A stretch of 64,000 nucleotides of DNA from Anaspis maculata. Taxonomy: Eukaryota > Arthropoda > Insecta > Coleoptera > Scraptiidae. A program made the translations under genes and the position numbers. Under the pieces are notes generated by a model, which was given only the letters and a program-made list of their open reading frames with translations, was not told where the DNA came from and did no database searches. The DNA lies in assembly GCA_949128115.1 (NCBI GenBank), contig OX421967.1, positions 27,234,635 through 27,298,634 of the forward strand, read 5' to 3'. This document shows positions 21,169 through 33,500 of the stretch, one piece after another. Each line of letters starts with the position of its first letter. The stretch's first letter is position 1.

Positions 21169-24100
21169 TTATAAACTGCCTGAGCCTGATGATAAGGAAA
21201 CTCGCGCAATGGAGGAAGATCGTTGTTCCGACAACTTGCGTGCAAGATCCGAAACGGCGCTGCCACCGCTTCCGTCGCTCTCCTTATCGGCAGGTTGAAA
21301 AGAGACCAGATTACGCTTATTCCACCTGGCGTCAAATTGCAAGGCGTCCTCTTGTCGTTGGGCAGCCACACGAACTATGGCCTCGTACAGGTCCGGGTAA
21401 GGCTTGATGACCCGTAAAAAGTCTTTTCGATCCAAGCGGTAGAGCTGACAAGTCTCCACGGCTACGACTGTACCGGCGCGCACGGAGTTGTTCGAGATCA
21501 GCGCCACTTCTCCGAAGAAGTCGCCGTCGTGCAGGTGACAGATCTAAAAGAGCATACAGGGTGGTGCCCAATTAACAAAGAACCGGAGGGAGAAGAAAGA
21601 ACAGAAATGTTCGCGAGAATTGGAGAAATTTTTCCGAAAAAAGCTCGGATATGTCGATTTTGTTTTCAATGGGAACATTCAAGTGCTATTGATTCAACCG
21701 TGCAGGTTTCAACACCATAGGCGAAGTAGCAGCCCCTTGAAAAATTTTAAATGATAATTGGAAATCAGGTCGTATGATTGAAATCTTATAGCGTTTTCGA
21801 GTCACTTGAATCGCCATCACTGACTGGCCAGGGATTTCCGAAAACCAATCAAATCCCCTGTTTTTAGAGTTCAACTGGTTCAGTTCTAGTGACTCGAAAA
21901 CGCTATTAATGGATCACAAGAAGCATTTTTGCTTTAATGATTAGTTTTAAGGCTTTTTATTGTAGCAAGCTATGGAAGAAATGTGGGTGACAGCATAGGT
22001 GGCAGTTACCTCTAGTCCTTCTTTATTTGGACAATTTACACAAGTAATGATGCGCAGCACAATAATAGCATCTGCACAAAATTCCTCACTCAACCAGATA
22101 GGTAGGCCGTTGATAGAAAACGTTCCGATTCCAAGATAATAATTTTAATTGCGTCGCACTCTAGGTCGCACTATTTGCTTGAGCGCACGCCATACGAACG
22201 AATTGAGCAGAGACAAACAAACCACTAACGAAGTGGTTTGTTTGTCATGGATTTGAGTGGTTCGCGGTCTCTTCTCCTTTCCCCCATTCCTCCAGTTGCT
22301 CTTTTCCCCTCAGACGGTTTGTTATTATTAGCATCACAGTAAATAGGGAAGAACAAGAAACTGCATGGATGGTCCGTCTTTTTTATTCTGAATGGGTACT
22401 TATCATAGACGTGGACACTGTACTGAGTGATTTATGATTCTGTTCGACGAAATTTGAAAGGTGGACTGGAGATAACTGGCACCGAAATGAGTTATGTTGG
22501 CACGAATGGTTCAATGCTAGCTTGATTTTGACGCCTTGATATGTGTTATGTGGTACAGTGTGAGAGCTATCGCCGTCATCTCAACGCGTTGCACCAGCAA
22601 GTGAAAATGGAACGAACTGTAAAAGAGGGACTCTCGCGGGTTTTCGGCCTTAGTTTGATATTACGCGCAGAATTTGTTGCATTTTGTCTGTTATGTGACC
22701 GTCTGTGATGACAAACGGCCTGACGGGGGGTTACAAGAAGGGTTTACGGGGTTTAACTGCAAATTAGGTACCTACTTGGTGTAAGTACCGCAGATGGTGA
22801 CATCATTGACGTGCCTCGCGCGAAGAACAGATTGGAGATTCTAAAAATAGCGCGTATGGGATTTCTCTGTTTCGTTTCAGGTCCGAAATCTAGTGCGTAT
22901 ACGGGAATTGTTTTTATGTTACAGGTCCGGGCTCAACTTATCCGATAGATTGATTTGAATATTTTTCATTCATTATTGAATTTTCGATTTGAACATGAAT
23001 AATTCACTTTTCCTGTATAAGTCTGTTTCACGTCATGATTTTCAAAGTCACTTTTTGTTGTCTTACGAATTTCGTAAACTTACTGAATAATTTGTCAATA
23101 TTTTTGACCATTTCATTTATTTTGTATGATTTAATTGTCATGCAATTACTTGATTGTAATAATTTTTGTACGTCCTATTTTTGTCTGTGTCATGATTTGA
23201 TTTCCATGTAAATGTCATTGTCCGCCATCTTTTGTGACTCTCATATTTTCATGTCATGTTTTTATTTTCACTGCTATGTTTGTCAGATATTCGGTGTAGG
23301 TATTTTTTCAGGACCCTACTAACACCACCCCTATTTTGTCTCGTTTTGGGTTTTTATGCATTGTTGGTTTTATTATTATGCACTGCTATATACTGATGAT
23401 TATTGTGTTTTATTATGCAATGTCTCCTGTTTCTACGATTTTGTTTTATTGATTCTGCTTATGCTGAATACCGGAAATTATCAGTGAGTCGCTTGTCATT
23501 CTGTCACAAATTTGAGAGTCTTCTTCTTTGGGCACAACTCAGGGGTTTGTTTGGCGAATTCTTCCACTGAGTGCCTTTTTCCGAATCCGTCACTCTGCTT
23601 TATTTTGACTGGCAGTTTGAGATACTTTGTTGTTGTGTTTTCAATTGTTCTTGTTCATTTTGTCCATTGTGTGTCATCTATTCTGCCAGTTTCACTGTGG
23701 GAGGTGTTTTACGGAAAGAACAAAAGTCATTTAAATTTTGCTGATGATTTCAATGAAACATTCATTTTGTTTGCGTCAATTCGTGTTTCTGTTCAACTTC
23801 CACGTCAATCCCCATCCCCAAAGTTCCGTTCTCGTCAAGAGTAGCAACCTGAGTGAAACGACAACGTAAGTAAAACGTAGCTAAGAGGTCCACAAGGTAG
23901 TAACAGGGGGGGGGGGGGTGGGGGGTGACGACGATCACAGCCAAAGGTCAAAAAGGGTGAAACAGCTCAACTGGAAAAAATAATGCGCAGCGGCCAAGCG
24001 CGGCAGTACTAGAGAGGATGGAATTGGCAGTCGCCAATCATGGTAGAGGCGATGTCCCATTCGACCACAGCAACTTTCACCGTAAGGGGACTCACGTTTT

Positions 24101-26589
24101 CCTACTTTTGCTGCGTAATCTCGCAAATTTTCGCTTGTGAGTCCATCATGTCGAGATTACGGTGACAGTATTTGTCATATTATACATAGCGCATCTATCA
24201 AGGCCCCAAAATCAAGTTATAGTCGTGACAATAAGGGGTTCAAAGAACCACCCTTTGACCTTTCATAAAAGATTCCATATATCATGTACTGTTTTGGTCC
24301 GACACTTTTGAGTCACCCTGTATAGAACCAGAGGAGATAACAACCAAACCCATAAGTCTCGTACTCGACTTCTATTCTATTGTATTCTATTCTATTCTTC
24401 TGAAACTACTGTTTCAGTGCAAGGGGTACGAACCTAAGCCCAATAAAAGAATAATGAATAGATAAAAATGCCTTCCTACCTCAGAGCCGTGGAAGCTATA
24501 AATTGCAACAGTGCCGGAAGCGATAAAGTACATGGAATCGCCTCTGCTCTTCGCTTTGCAAATCAGGTCGTTGACCATGTAAAATTCCGATTGCAGAATA
24601 GAAGTGATGGTGATGAGCATGTTGAGCGGCAAGTTTTTGAAGAAGACTACGTTTTCCACCAGTTGCCTGCACTTCTGCACGACTATCTCCTGTCTGAGCT
24701 GTTTTGAAATCGAAGCCATTATCTGCTTTTCGCTGTAGTAGTGCTTGTGGTAATGAAACTGGTAGAACTCCATGATCCTCTTTTGCGTGAACATTGGCAA
24801 CTGTTTGTGACGCATAAGTTCCAGCAGCAACTGCACCATATGGTCGTATTTCTTCCTGGATGCCGTTTTCGCGTTGATATACTCGATGACTCGGGCTGTA
24901 CAGAAATGTTGAGATTTGTAACGGAAGAACAGAATAGGTAGGTACTCATAAAGAAATCACGTTGTGACAGATAGCGAGGGACCAGTTTAAGAGTAGGTAC
25001 CTTACTTCCCAAAAGGCGATATCTGCAGTTCGAATTTTGCACTATATCGGTAGGTATCGCAAGTGTTTATGCGAGACTCACCGGCATGTTCCATCAGTAC
25101 GATTAGTTGCGGCAAAATTTCATGATCCAAAATTTACCATGACATGGTTTCTTTGTTAGCGCCTACTCTTATTTGGTCTGAGATATTTTAGCATTCCATG
25201 ATTGTGTTACCTAGAATGTAGCTGATGAGGACTCTCGAACTTATGAAGAACACCACTCTGCAGACCATATCGCCAATGGTAAATGCATTTTTAAATCCAC
25301 GATCGACGTTGTGGATCAAGACAGCACCCAAGTACAGTTGTTGGATGATTAAAGCAAGTGGTTGGATCGTCGAATCACTGTCCAAATTCTCGACAAATTT
25401 ACTTTTGGTTTTGCTCAGATGAAGAACAGCAAACAAATATGCGGACGTGGACACGTACCAAAACAACGGAATGGCCACGATCAAAATTATAATTTCTCTG
25501 GTGAAAAAGTTGACTCCGTGGATCTAAAAACTATTACTGCTGCAAATTGACAGTCAAACGGAACGGTAATTTTCACATTGCAAATCCTGGTGATCGTACG
25601 TTCGATTTCGAGATATCGGAGCGCCTTTAGCAAACCAACGCCATGGAGTATGGTAGCTGTAGTTCCTAAGGGATCGAGGTTAGTGAAAATCAACTCCCAG
25701 TGGGATGGGATCGTAGTCAACACGCCAATGATAAATCTGACTCCCAAGAAGTGCCTGTGTGGAAATGTATAGGTCGTGGTCAGTGCCTAGCAAAAGAAAT
25801 TGTTGCAGCAGTTGTAGGGCATAGATACTGTTTTTTTTTTTTTTTGGGACAAGAAGAACAATATCTACATCATTTCGATGCGCAAGAAAGAGCCAAATGA
25901 ACATACATTTTCTAGGTGCAGCATAGCACTGCAATACAGCTGCATGTAAGTATGGAAAACGCTATAAGAGCGAACTAAGTACTCACTTGAAAATACGACC
26001 GTATTCGAATGCCGTTTCTTTGGTATGAGAGTCGTAGAAAGCAGTTACGAAATTTAGCAGGAAGTCCACCACACACACGAGATCAAGCGTCATCCTGATG
26101 GCGCGAAATTCCAAAGAGCTTATGAGGGGATACTTGGTGGGTAGATAAAAGCACATTGCATCCATTGGAGTTATCACTAATTGAATGAGATTCAAGACAA
26201 GCATGAAATACTGCCTGTACAGCCTGTGGGAAAATTTCTTGATAAATCTTCATATTTAGTCATTATGTGGTAAAAGACAAACATGAATTTCGACATGAAG
26301 ACACACACACAAGCTCTATTGTACCGAACTGGAAAGTTCAAAGGACTAACCTGAATCTCGAGTGTGGGTGTATTCTGAACGGGTACAGATCCAATTGGCG
26401 TTTCTTCTCATGCACAATTGCATAGTGACTCTTCAAGTGGGTGCTCGTTTGCAGACAAATGTGCTCCGAAACTATAAACAAGTGAAAGAACCAACGGCAG
26501 AAGACATCCCGGAAAGAATGTCCCGGGTATTTCAGCTGGATCACCTGCTCCTCTTCGGGCAGCACGCATTGATGGCCCAGTTTAGTGAA
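21169..26589 (-). CDS. HCN/CNG-like cyclic-nucleotide-gated channel paralogue (divergent pore)
   Basis: Modelled exons: 26351-26589, 25987-26223, 25577-25754, 25211-25523, an unclosed exon ending at 25082, 24480-24895 and 21169-21543. Phases agree except at the unclosed exon. Order of parts: an N-terminal segment ending PFRIHPHSRF; S1 (YFMLVLNLIQLVITPM); S2 (MTLDLVCVVDFLLNFV); S3 region; an S4-like helix with sparse charges (KALRYLEIERTITRI); S5 (EIIILIVAIPLFWYVSTSAY); pore and S6; C-linker (RVIEYINAKTASRKKYDHM, RHKQLPMFTQKRIMEFYQF); and a cyclic-nucleotide-binding domain with FGEVALI and the Arg/Ala pocket (SVRAGTVVAV). The pore reads QQLYLGAVLIHNVDRG, with no GYG. The first exon with the start codon was not found. 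The protein is probably an insect-specific HCN-like subunit. Conduction is doubtful. Confidence 0.82.
21788..21906. mobile_element. Small hairpin MITE in HCN-like intron
   Basis: The inverted ends ATAGCGTTTTCGAGTCAC and GTGACTCGAAAACGCTAT are an exact 18-bp pair. The interior is related to 26945-27063 (AACCAATCGAATCCCC against AACCAATCAAATCCCC), so it belongs to the same family as the outer arms of the 27-29 kb complex. Confidence 0.75.
22130..22500 (+). repeat. Dispersed repeat, copy 1 (HCN-like intron)
   Basis: It shares blocks with 32260-32550: CTCAGACGGTTT, AGAAACTGCATGGATGGTC and AAATTTGAAAGGTG, in the same order and spacing. It is non-coding and of unknown class. Confidence 0.65.
22501..24479. 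other. Long intron of the HCN-like gene
   Basis: This is the rest of the 2.9-kb intron between cyclic-nucleotide-domain exons 24480-24895 and 21169-21543. It holds a T-rich stretch (22.9-23.5 kb), a run of 13-14 G near 23907-23920, and no recognisable coding domain. A TATTCTATTCTATTCT microsatellite lies near 24375-24395. Confidence 0.5.
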
Positions 26590-26944
26590 CTGACCAATGA
26601 AAACGATTGGGTGGGTGCATTAGAAACTAAATAAAATAATAATTCCAAAACAGCATACCACTGCGTTGCTTCCCCCGTAATACATTTTTCTTCAGCACCA
26701 GCCAAGACTTTATTCGATAAAGTTGATTTTCGTGACGTTGACGTTTTTTCGAAAAATTACCTATCAGCAGGGATCACGCCCTACCAGTAGCAACCAGTAG
26801 TACCAGTAAGCCTGTGACAGCTGGTCAATTCTTGTTCAGTCCCTAGGTTCCGTCAGGTTTTCGTGTTATGCGTCCAGCTTTTATTTTCAACGTATCAGCC
26901 AAGCAGGTGCTCTGCAAGCAGGGGTTAGAAGCCCCGGAGCCTTA
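26590..26944. other. Upstream of HCN-like exon 26351-26589; start exon not found
   Basis: The 5' coding exon of the channel must lie here or further right, but I cannot identify it. A local short repeat (ACCAGTAGCAACCAGTAGTA) is at about 26779-26805. Confidence 0.35.
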
Positions 26945-27242
26945 TGGCGTTTTCGACTGGTCAGGATGGAGTCAGTTCAGCTCGAAAATCGCTATCACTG
27001 ATTGGGGAAGGATTTTCGAGAACCAATCGAATCCCCTAATTTTAGAGCCGAACTGGTTCGGTTCTAGCATACCTGGTTCCAGTGGCTACTCTGGCTATGT
27101 TTACACCGGTGGACTAAAACAAGACTGATCCGAATTCCACCTAGAGTAGTTCTTCTCTTCCAGAGTTTACACCGGTTGACTAACGCAGCCGATTTATTTT
27201 AAGATATGAGCTCAAACTGAATAAATTTAGAAACTAAATTTA

Positions 27243-28347
27243 GGTCAGTTCACGGCTAACCGGAGAGCTGGCCTAAGCTACTTGGTCCTAATTTGGTCCT
27301 TGTCTGCGAGGTCGGGTAACAGAATATCCCGGCAATAATATCCCAGCTAAAAATATCCCGGCTACAAAATATTCCAGGCCAAAAATATCCCAGCCAAAAA
27401 TATCCCCGCGACAAAATATCCCAGTCCAAAAATATCCAAGCTAAAAATATCCCAAGACAAAAATATTCCCGCCAATATGATTCCAGCCTGAAATACTCCA
27501 GCCAAAAATATCCTTGCCACACAATTTCTCAGGTCAAAGATATATAACTATTACCGTATTTAATGAGTCTCAAAAGAAGGATGATACTCTAGTCAAAAAT
27601 AAACTTTTTATCCATCTGGTCTGAATGTTTAAGTCAAAAAAAGATTATTAATCTATGTAGTAGGTATGTCTAAAATGAAGGACGATACTTGAGTGAAAAA
27701 TGAACTTTTCATCTGATGGGTGTAAAAAGAAGGAGGATGCTTGAGTCAAAAATCAGTTCTTTATCTGGTGGATCTGAAAATAAGGATGATACTTGAGTCG
27801 AAAATGAACTCATTATCTGGTGGGCCTAATGCCTCTTGAGACAAAAATACATCTGTATCTGGTGGATCTTGAAAAAACGAGAATGCTTGAGCGAAAAATC
27901 AGTTCTTCATCTATGGTGGGTCTGGGAAAAGAAGGATGATACTTGAGTTGAAAATGAGTTCCTTATCTGGTGGGTCTAAAAAGAAGGACGATACTTGTGA
28001 CGAGAATAGACTTGTTATCGGGTGGGTCTGAAATTTAATATTTATTTCTATAGATTCTATAATACATTATTAATCATATTTATGCCCGGGATATTATTCG
28101 CGGGGATATTTTTGGCTGGGATGTTATTGGCGGGGATATTTTTGTCTGGGATGTTATTGGCGGGGATATTTTGTAGCAGGGATATTATTGCCGGGGATAT
28201 TCTGTCGCCGCACCGTTTGCGATCGTTTACATCACGTGGACTAAATTCGACCCAAATTTTAGTCCACGTGGTGTAAACGTTCACAGACAAGGACCAAATT
28301 AGGACCAAATAGCTTAGGCCAGGTCTCCGGTTGGCCGTGAACTGACC
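27243..28347. mobile_element. Non-autonomous element with 8-bp TSD and internal minisatellites
   Basis: The ends GGTCAGTTCACGGCTAACCG and CGGTTGGCCGTGAACTGACC are inverted over roughly 75-80 bp. Both sides carry TAAATTTA (27235-27242 and 28348-28355), an 8-bp duplication as in hAT or P-type elements. Inside, 27310-27530 is an array of about 17-bp AATATCCCGGC-type units. 28083-28205 is the same unit inverted. Between them (about 27555-28030) are about eight units of roughly 57 bp (GATGATACTTGAGT, TATCTGGTGGGTCT). There is no transposase. Confidence 0.8.
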
Positions 28348-28357
28348 TAAATTTAAT

Positions 28358-29466
28358 ATATAATCAAAATCAAAAAAAACCTTACAATAATACCCGTAGG
28401 TGTAAAGGTTACAAAAAATTGCAAAAAATAAAATACAAAAACTAAATAACTCAAGTAGCTCATTCCTTATTATGTACAAATTCGGCCCATTCTTTTTTGT
28501 TCCTCGCCAGTTTTTTCCCTTCATTCCATGTTTTTCCCCGTTCTCTCAAGTTTTCGACCATCACTTCATCCCAAGTTTTTTTCGGCCTTCCTCTTGTCCT
28601 TCGTTGTTGCATTTTTGCCTGCCATATCCTTTTCGTCGGTCTTGTATCATCCATCCTCATTACATGTCCAAACCATTTCAGCTGTTGACGTTCTATATCT
28701 TTTATTATAGGTTCTACTTCTAATTCTTCTCTTACTATGTCATTTCTGATTTTATCTCTTCTTGTTATTCCCTTGACGCTGCGCAGATATCTCATTTCCA
28801 TGGCCTGTATTTTACTTTTCATTTGTTTTGTCAGGACCCAGCTTTCGCTTCCGTACGTCAAGATAGGTTTAAAAACAGTCTTGTATACAGTAAGTTTTGT
28901 TTTCCTTGAGATTTCCTTGTTTCTGATAAATGTATTACACATCGAATAGTATACTTTGGCTGCATTTTCCAGTCTGTCATTCAATTCTGCATCGTTTTTT
29001 CCGTTCCTGTGTATTTTCACTCCCAAGTATTTAAATGTTTCTACTTGTTCCATTTCTCTGTCGTTTACTTTTATTGTTATGTTCTGTTCTTCCCTACCTA
29101 TCACCATTACTTTGCTTTTGTCTACATTCATTTTGAGGTTTCTAGCCGATAAAGCAGTGTTCCATATTTCTATGTTGTGTTGTAAATCTTGCTTATTTTT
29201 CGCGTAGATAACCAAGTCATCGGCGAATGCACATTCTGTTATTTCCACGATTTCCATGTTTCTGTAACCCACATTCAGTCTCTTCACTTTTTGTCTCGTT
29301 TCTTTTATAACTTCATCCATCACTACATTAAAAAGCGTTGGGCTTAGTACTCCGCCTTGTTTTAGTCCTTCTTTTGTTATGAACTCTTCCGATTGCATGT
29401 TTCCTGTTCTAATGTAATTTCTTGTGTTTTCGTAGCAACTCTTTATATTTTGTCGCAATCTTCTGC
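28358..29466 (-). mobile_element. 5'-truncated RTE-type LINE with 12-bp target duplication
   Basis: The insert is bounded by CCTAAATTTAAT at 28346-28357 and 29467-29478. The 3' side (minus strand) ends with GATTTTGATTATATAT, a short repeat tail rather than poly(A), as is usual for RTE elements. Only the C-terminal half of the reverse transcriptase remains. Confidence 0.8.
28460..29458 (-). pseudogene. RTE-type reverse transcriptase, C-terminal fragment
   Basis: A 332-codon open fragment. It opens inside the palm domain (GLKQGGVLSPTLFNVVMDEV), carries the catalytic FADDLVIYA, and continues through the thumb and C-terminal region (KYLGVKIHRNGKND, TYGSESWVLT, LKWFGHVMRM, RTRGRPKKTWDEV). The endonuclease and first RT motifs are missing, so it cannot be autonomous. 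The remaining frame has no stops, pointing to fairly recent insertion. Confidence 0.88.
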
Positions 29467-29689
29467 CCTAAATTTAATTCTTGAGTTTATTCAGCTTGAC
29501 CTTGTATTTTAAAATAGATCGGCTGCGTTAGTCCACCGGTGTAAACTCTGGAAGAGAATAACTACTTTAGGTGGAATTTGGGTCAGTGCTTGAGTCAGTC
29601 CGGCTTTAGTCCACCGGTGTAATCGTAGCCAGTGACTCGGAAACGCTATTGGAATATAACGGAGCAAATATTTTTTGCCGTGGGCGGGT

Positions 29690-30080
29690 ATCCGTGTAGT
29701 CACTGGCAGTACCTTCTTAGCGCCGCTTCAGTACTCTGAAGCGACGCCAGGTGACTCACACACCACTCACTCTCGCACCCACCATTTTATGGGAGCATCA
29801 ACAGCGAGGTTATTAGCGCCCTTTTTTCGGTGTCCATCTCGTTCACTCTTTTTCCCTTGACGTGACCGCACGGTAGTACACGCCAAGGTACTAGAGAGCG
29901 CATGAAAATGTTCACTTGGCCCGGGCCGGATTCGAACCAACTATCCTTGGAATTGCTTTCAAAGACGGAGTCCCGGCCGGGTTGCAGATTATTCTGAAGC
30001 TGTGATTGGTGCATCCTAGGATCCCTATTATGACGATTTGTTTGTAGTAGCTCGGAGCTGCCCGAGGCGGTTGCCTTTTT
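29690..30080 (-). mobile_element. Possible tRNA-headed SINE
   Basis: On the minus strand a B-box-like GGTTCGAATCC (near 29930) sits in a GC-rich tRNA-like context (GGCCGGGACTCCG), followed by about 230 bp of unique body. No A box or target duplication was confirmed, so the class is uncertain. Confidence 0.35.
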
Positions 30081-30591
30081 CACAACCTTGCTAGATAATA
30101 ATTATACTATTAAAACTCGAATATAAGTTTAGCACTATTTGAAAAAATTGTGGGCCAAACAGAACTTTTTCAGCCAAATAAACTAAGTTCAGGTCAGTAA
30201 CATAGGATTTTTATGAATTTTCTGACAATTTGCTTTCGGAAATAACTCACTCAACACTCTTCAAAAATGAAAATCTGAGAATTTTTTCAATATTTCTGAT
30301 GCTTCATAAAAGATTCCATGTACCGTGGTATGTGGTACCGTATAATGGTTTTGGTACGACACTTTTGAATCACTCAAAACTGTTCGAGAGTTGACAGCAT
30401 ACCAGCAGCATACATTTGGTGACTAACAGATGAAATGGCCGATTCCCAATGAAAGCATTGAAAGCTATCTGCCACGTGCCAAAAATCCACCCAAAGGCCC
30501 TTGTTTCTCGGATGAAACGTCCAATTTTCGTTGTTGAAACAAACAAGATAAAGTAAACAGTATATTGTGTGGCGGGTATTTCAGGTTTTCA

Positions 30592-33500
30592 TTACAGTTG
30601 AGCGATAATTTTGTTGTTGAAAATTTCGATCCAGTAACCATCGGGGTCGGTGATGAAAGCAATGTCTTTCATCGTGCCATCTTGCGGACGCTTGATGAAC
30701 TTGACGCCCAGATTCTCGAAACGCTCGCACGCTTTGCGGACATCCGGCACCATGACACCAATGTGACCTAAAAAATACACCCCATAATAAAGATCTTACG
30801 AATCAAGCGCAGCGCCAGTGGAAAAACACGTTACCGTATCCCCTGGGCTCCGAATTTCCGTTGTGGTACTTGAACTCTGGATCGTTTTCCGTGCCCCAGT
30901 TGCTGAAAGAACAAGCCGTGATCAACCAATGTTCACGGTGGTTATTGCTATTTTTGTCAGTAGTTAACACAACTATTCCAAAGCTAAATAACAAAAAAGT
31001 TTCCAGTCTCCGCCACTAGTTTATATTGTTACGAGCGGCGATTCTGGATAACACGCGATCTTTCTAGACTCTTCCATTAGGTCGCAGTGTACAGGTGCGG
31101 AGCTCTGGTGCACTCCAGAACATGCGTGTAGGCTTTTGCCCGTGGAACAGAATGGAGACTTCAGCAGTGGGTTAAGACACATCTGTCCATTATGGCGGAG
31201 GTGCCGACACACCAGAACACACGGGAAGCACGCGAAAGGTGTGTTATTATTCGGGAGTCGCCTAGAAATCGTATGCCGGGTCACTGTGGAATTTGCTGGA
31301 GGACGATTGAAAGCTCGAGAACGCTAGTCGGAGGGATATACATGCATATAAAGCAACATCCTCGGCCTAGACAGTCAGTATTGAATTGGAAGTGATCGAG
31401 TGCGATAGAAGCAAGGTAGTAGAGTAATCGGAATACCAGAGGGACCTGTGGACGGAGCCTAACTGCGCGAACTTAGTTCAGCTAGTAGTGCACCTAGATT
31501 TGCAGTGGAATTTTAGGTTCACCTGTGACCTGGTAATGGTCCACCACTCCAGCTGACGGTGTTGTTTCCCCTATTTCAACACACGGACTCGTCAAGAACG
31601 ATTTTTGTTTTTCTGTTTAGCCCCGCCCACAGGTCCCTGTGGTGTGCCGTCAACTCTACCAGCGCAATTTCAACGCGCAATAATTGTTGGCCTGTATTTA
31701 TTGTAGTACGCAGTAATAAACAAAACGGTGTGTGTTTTGAAACGATCGTCTTCATTATAATAGAACCCGTATGCGAAATACGTAACAATATGAAGAAACG
31801 ATTGGTAGTGTAATAAGCGTTCAATTTAATCTGACATCAAGTCATCGTGATTCTTGAAAATCTGGTGAGAACACATGGCTAGCCACCAGATCATAGCTGA
31901 CGTCATAGGTTACTATGACATCAAATTCAATTCAAAGCACTACAAAAGAAGTATCGGCGACAGTTCAACTTGATTCCATCTTTATTTAGGGCCGTATTCA
32001 TACCTCGCTTTTAAGCTAAAAGCGCTTTTAGTGCGATGCGCATTTAGGGGCATTTCTCATATTTCAGTGTTCAAAAATACAAATTAACTCGCAAATTAAT
32101 TGCAATTAAGTACATACAATCGCTCCCAATCGCAATAATGTATTTTTGAACACTGAAATATGAGAAATGCCCCTAAATGCGCATCGCACTAAAAGCGCTT
32201 TTAGCTTAAAAGCGAGGTATGAATACGGCCCTTAGAGTTTTACCAGATTCCAAGATGATAATCCAATTGCGGCGCACTATTTTCTCGAGCCCACGCCACG
32301 CAATACGGATTGAGCCGTGCGTGGTCCCTTTCCCCTTCCTCTAGTTTCACTTTTTTCCTCAGACGGTTTATTACTATTAGTATACAATGCTATTATTAGC
32401 ATCATAGTGAATAGGAAAAAAAAGCAAGAAACTGCATGGATGGTCAGCATTTTTAGTCTGAATTATTTTAAACACTTTTCTGGATGGTTTATGATTTTGC
32501 TCGACAAAATTTGAAAGGTGACTGAAGGTAACTGGCATCAAAGTATCCACTACGATGTTATTTGAACACAGACAAGCGTTTGCTTGATCAAGTACGCTTC
32601 TCGCACTTCATCAATAACCGACCACAACTACTCCAACGCTGAAGAAGATGCACATTGTTTCCACCACTGCAGTGTGCGATCAACAAAACAAATACAGAGT
32701 TGCACTTAGAAACAAAGTATTCATAAATTACTGATGGCCGGATTGGCGGAATGGCCAAATTTTTCTACACCAAAGCCAACCGTGATGGTTTTTTGTTGAT
32801 CGCACGGTGGGTTTTTATAAAATAATAATTGCTGTTAGCAACATAAGTCATGCCTGGTGTTACAAAAAGCCATATCACCTTGATCTCTTATTACATAAAT
32901 GGCTATTTTCCGCCTATGCCATCTATCAGTTAGGAAAGCACACAAGCTCCAAATTGATATAACAAACAAATGAAACATAATCAATTTGTTTGTCAGTCAA
33001 CAACTCAACTTGTCAGTTAACAAGTCATTTGATCCTACATATAACATCAAAAAAAGCAAAAGAAAAGCAAGTTGTTATTTTTTTTTTGCTGCAAGCCAGC
33101 CAAAGAACAAGACAATAAAGCCATGAAACAATACAAAATTGGGTAAGCCAAAATTTACCTACATGCAAAAAACATATAAGAAATTAGTAGTAGTAGTAGT
33201 AAGTAGTAGTAGTAAGTAGTAGTAGTAAGTAGTAGTGGTAGTAGTAGCAGCAGTAGTATATATTGTTGCAGGAGATCAATTTTTAATGAATTAACAAAGT
33301 CTAATCAAGCATTCTCAATAGTAAAAATTCAAAATTGCTTCAGTCTTTACTACTTTACTTCATAATAATGTAAAGAAATGGTTTGAAAACTGATCCCTGT
33401 GGGAAATGACGCAAAATGCAAGAATTCCCACTCAAGTGAGGACAGTTCCAGAAAGAAAGTGCAAAAAATTCAGAAAATTGCTCTCTAATACGCGATAAAA

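Larger units (their letters stand above)
26945..29655. mobile_element. Compound inverted-repeat complex
   Basis: The left arm 26945-27234 and the right arm 29479-29655 are inverted relatives (TTTACACCGGTTGACTAACG against CGTTAGTCCACCGGTGTAAA, plus CCAGTGACTCGGAAACGC at the outer end). Two later insertions separate them: a minisatellite-filled element (27243-28347) and a truncated RTE-type LINE (28358-29466). Confidence 0.7.

Noticed and set aside
27256..27522. Frame coding a repetitive aromatic peptide
   Set aside because: It is a translation of the 17-bp minisatellite, not a gene.
29690..30080. Genuine tRNA gene suggested by the B box
   Set aside because: No cloverleaf can be folded and no A box was confirmed; kept only as a possible SINE.
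33186..33262. Regular AGT array considered as a CRISPR-like or spaced repeat
   Set aside because: No spacers; a plain trinucleotide microsatellite in an insect intron.
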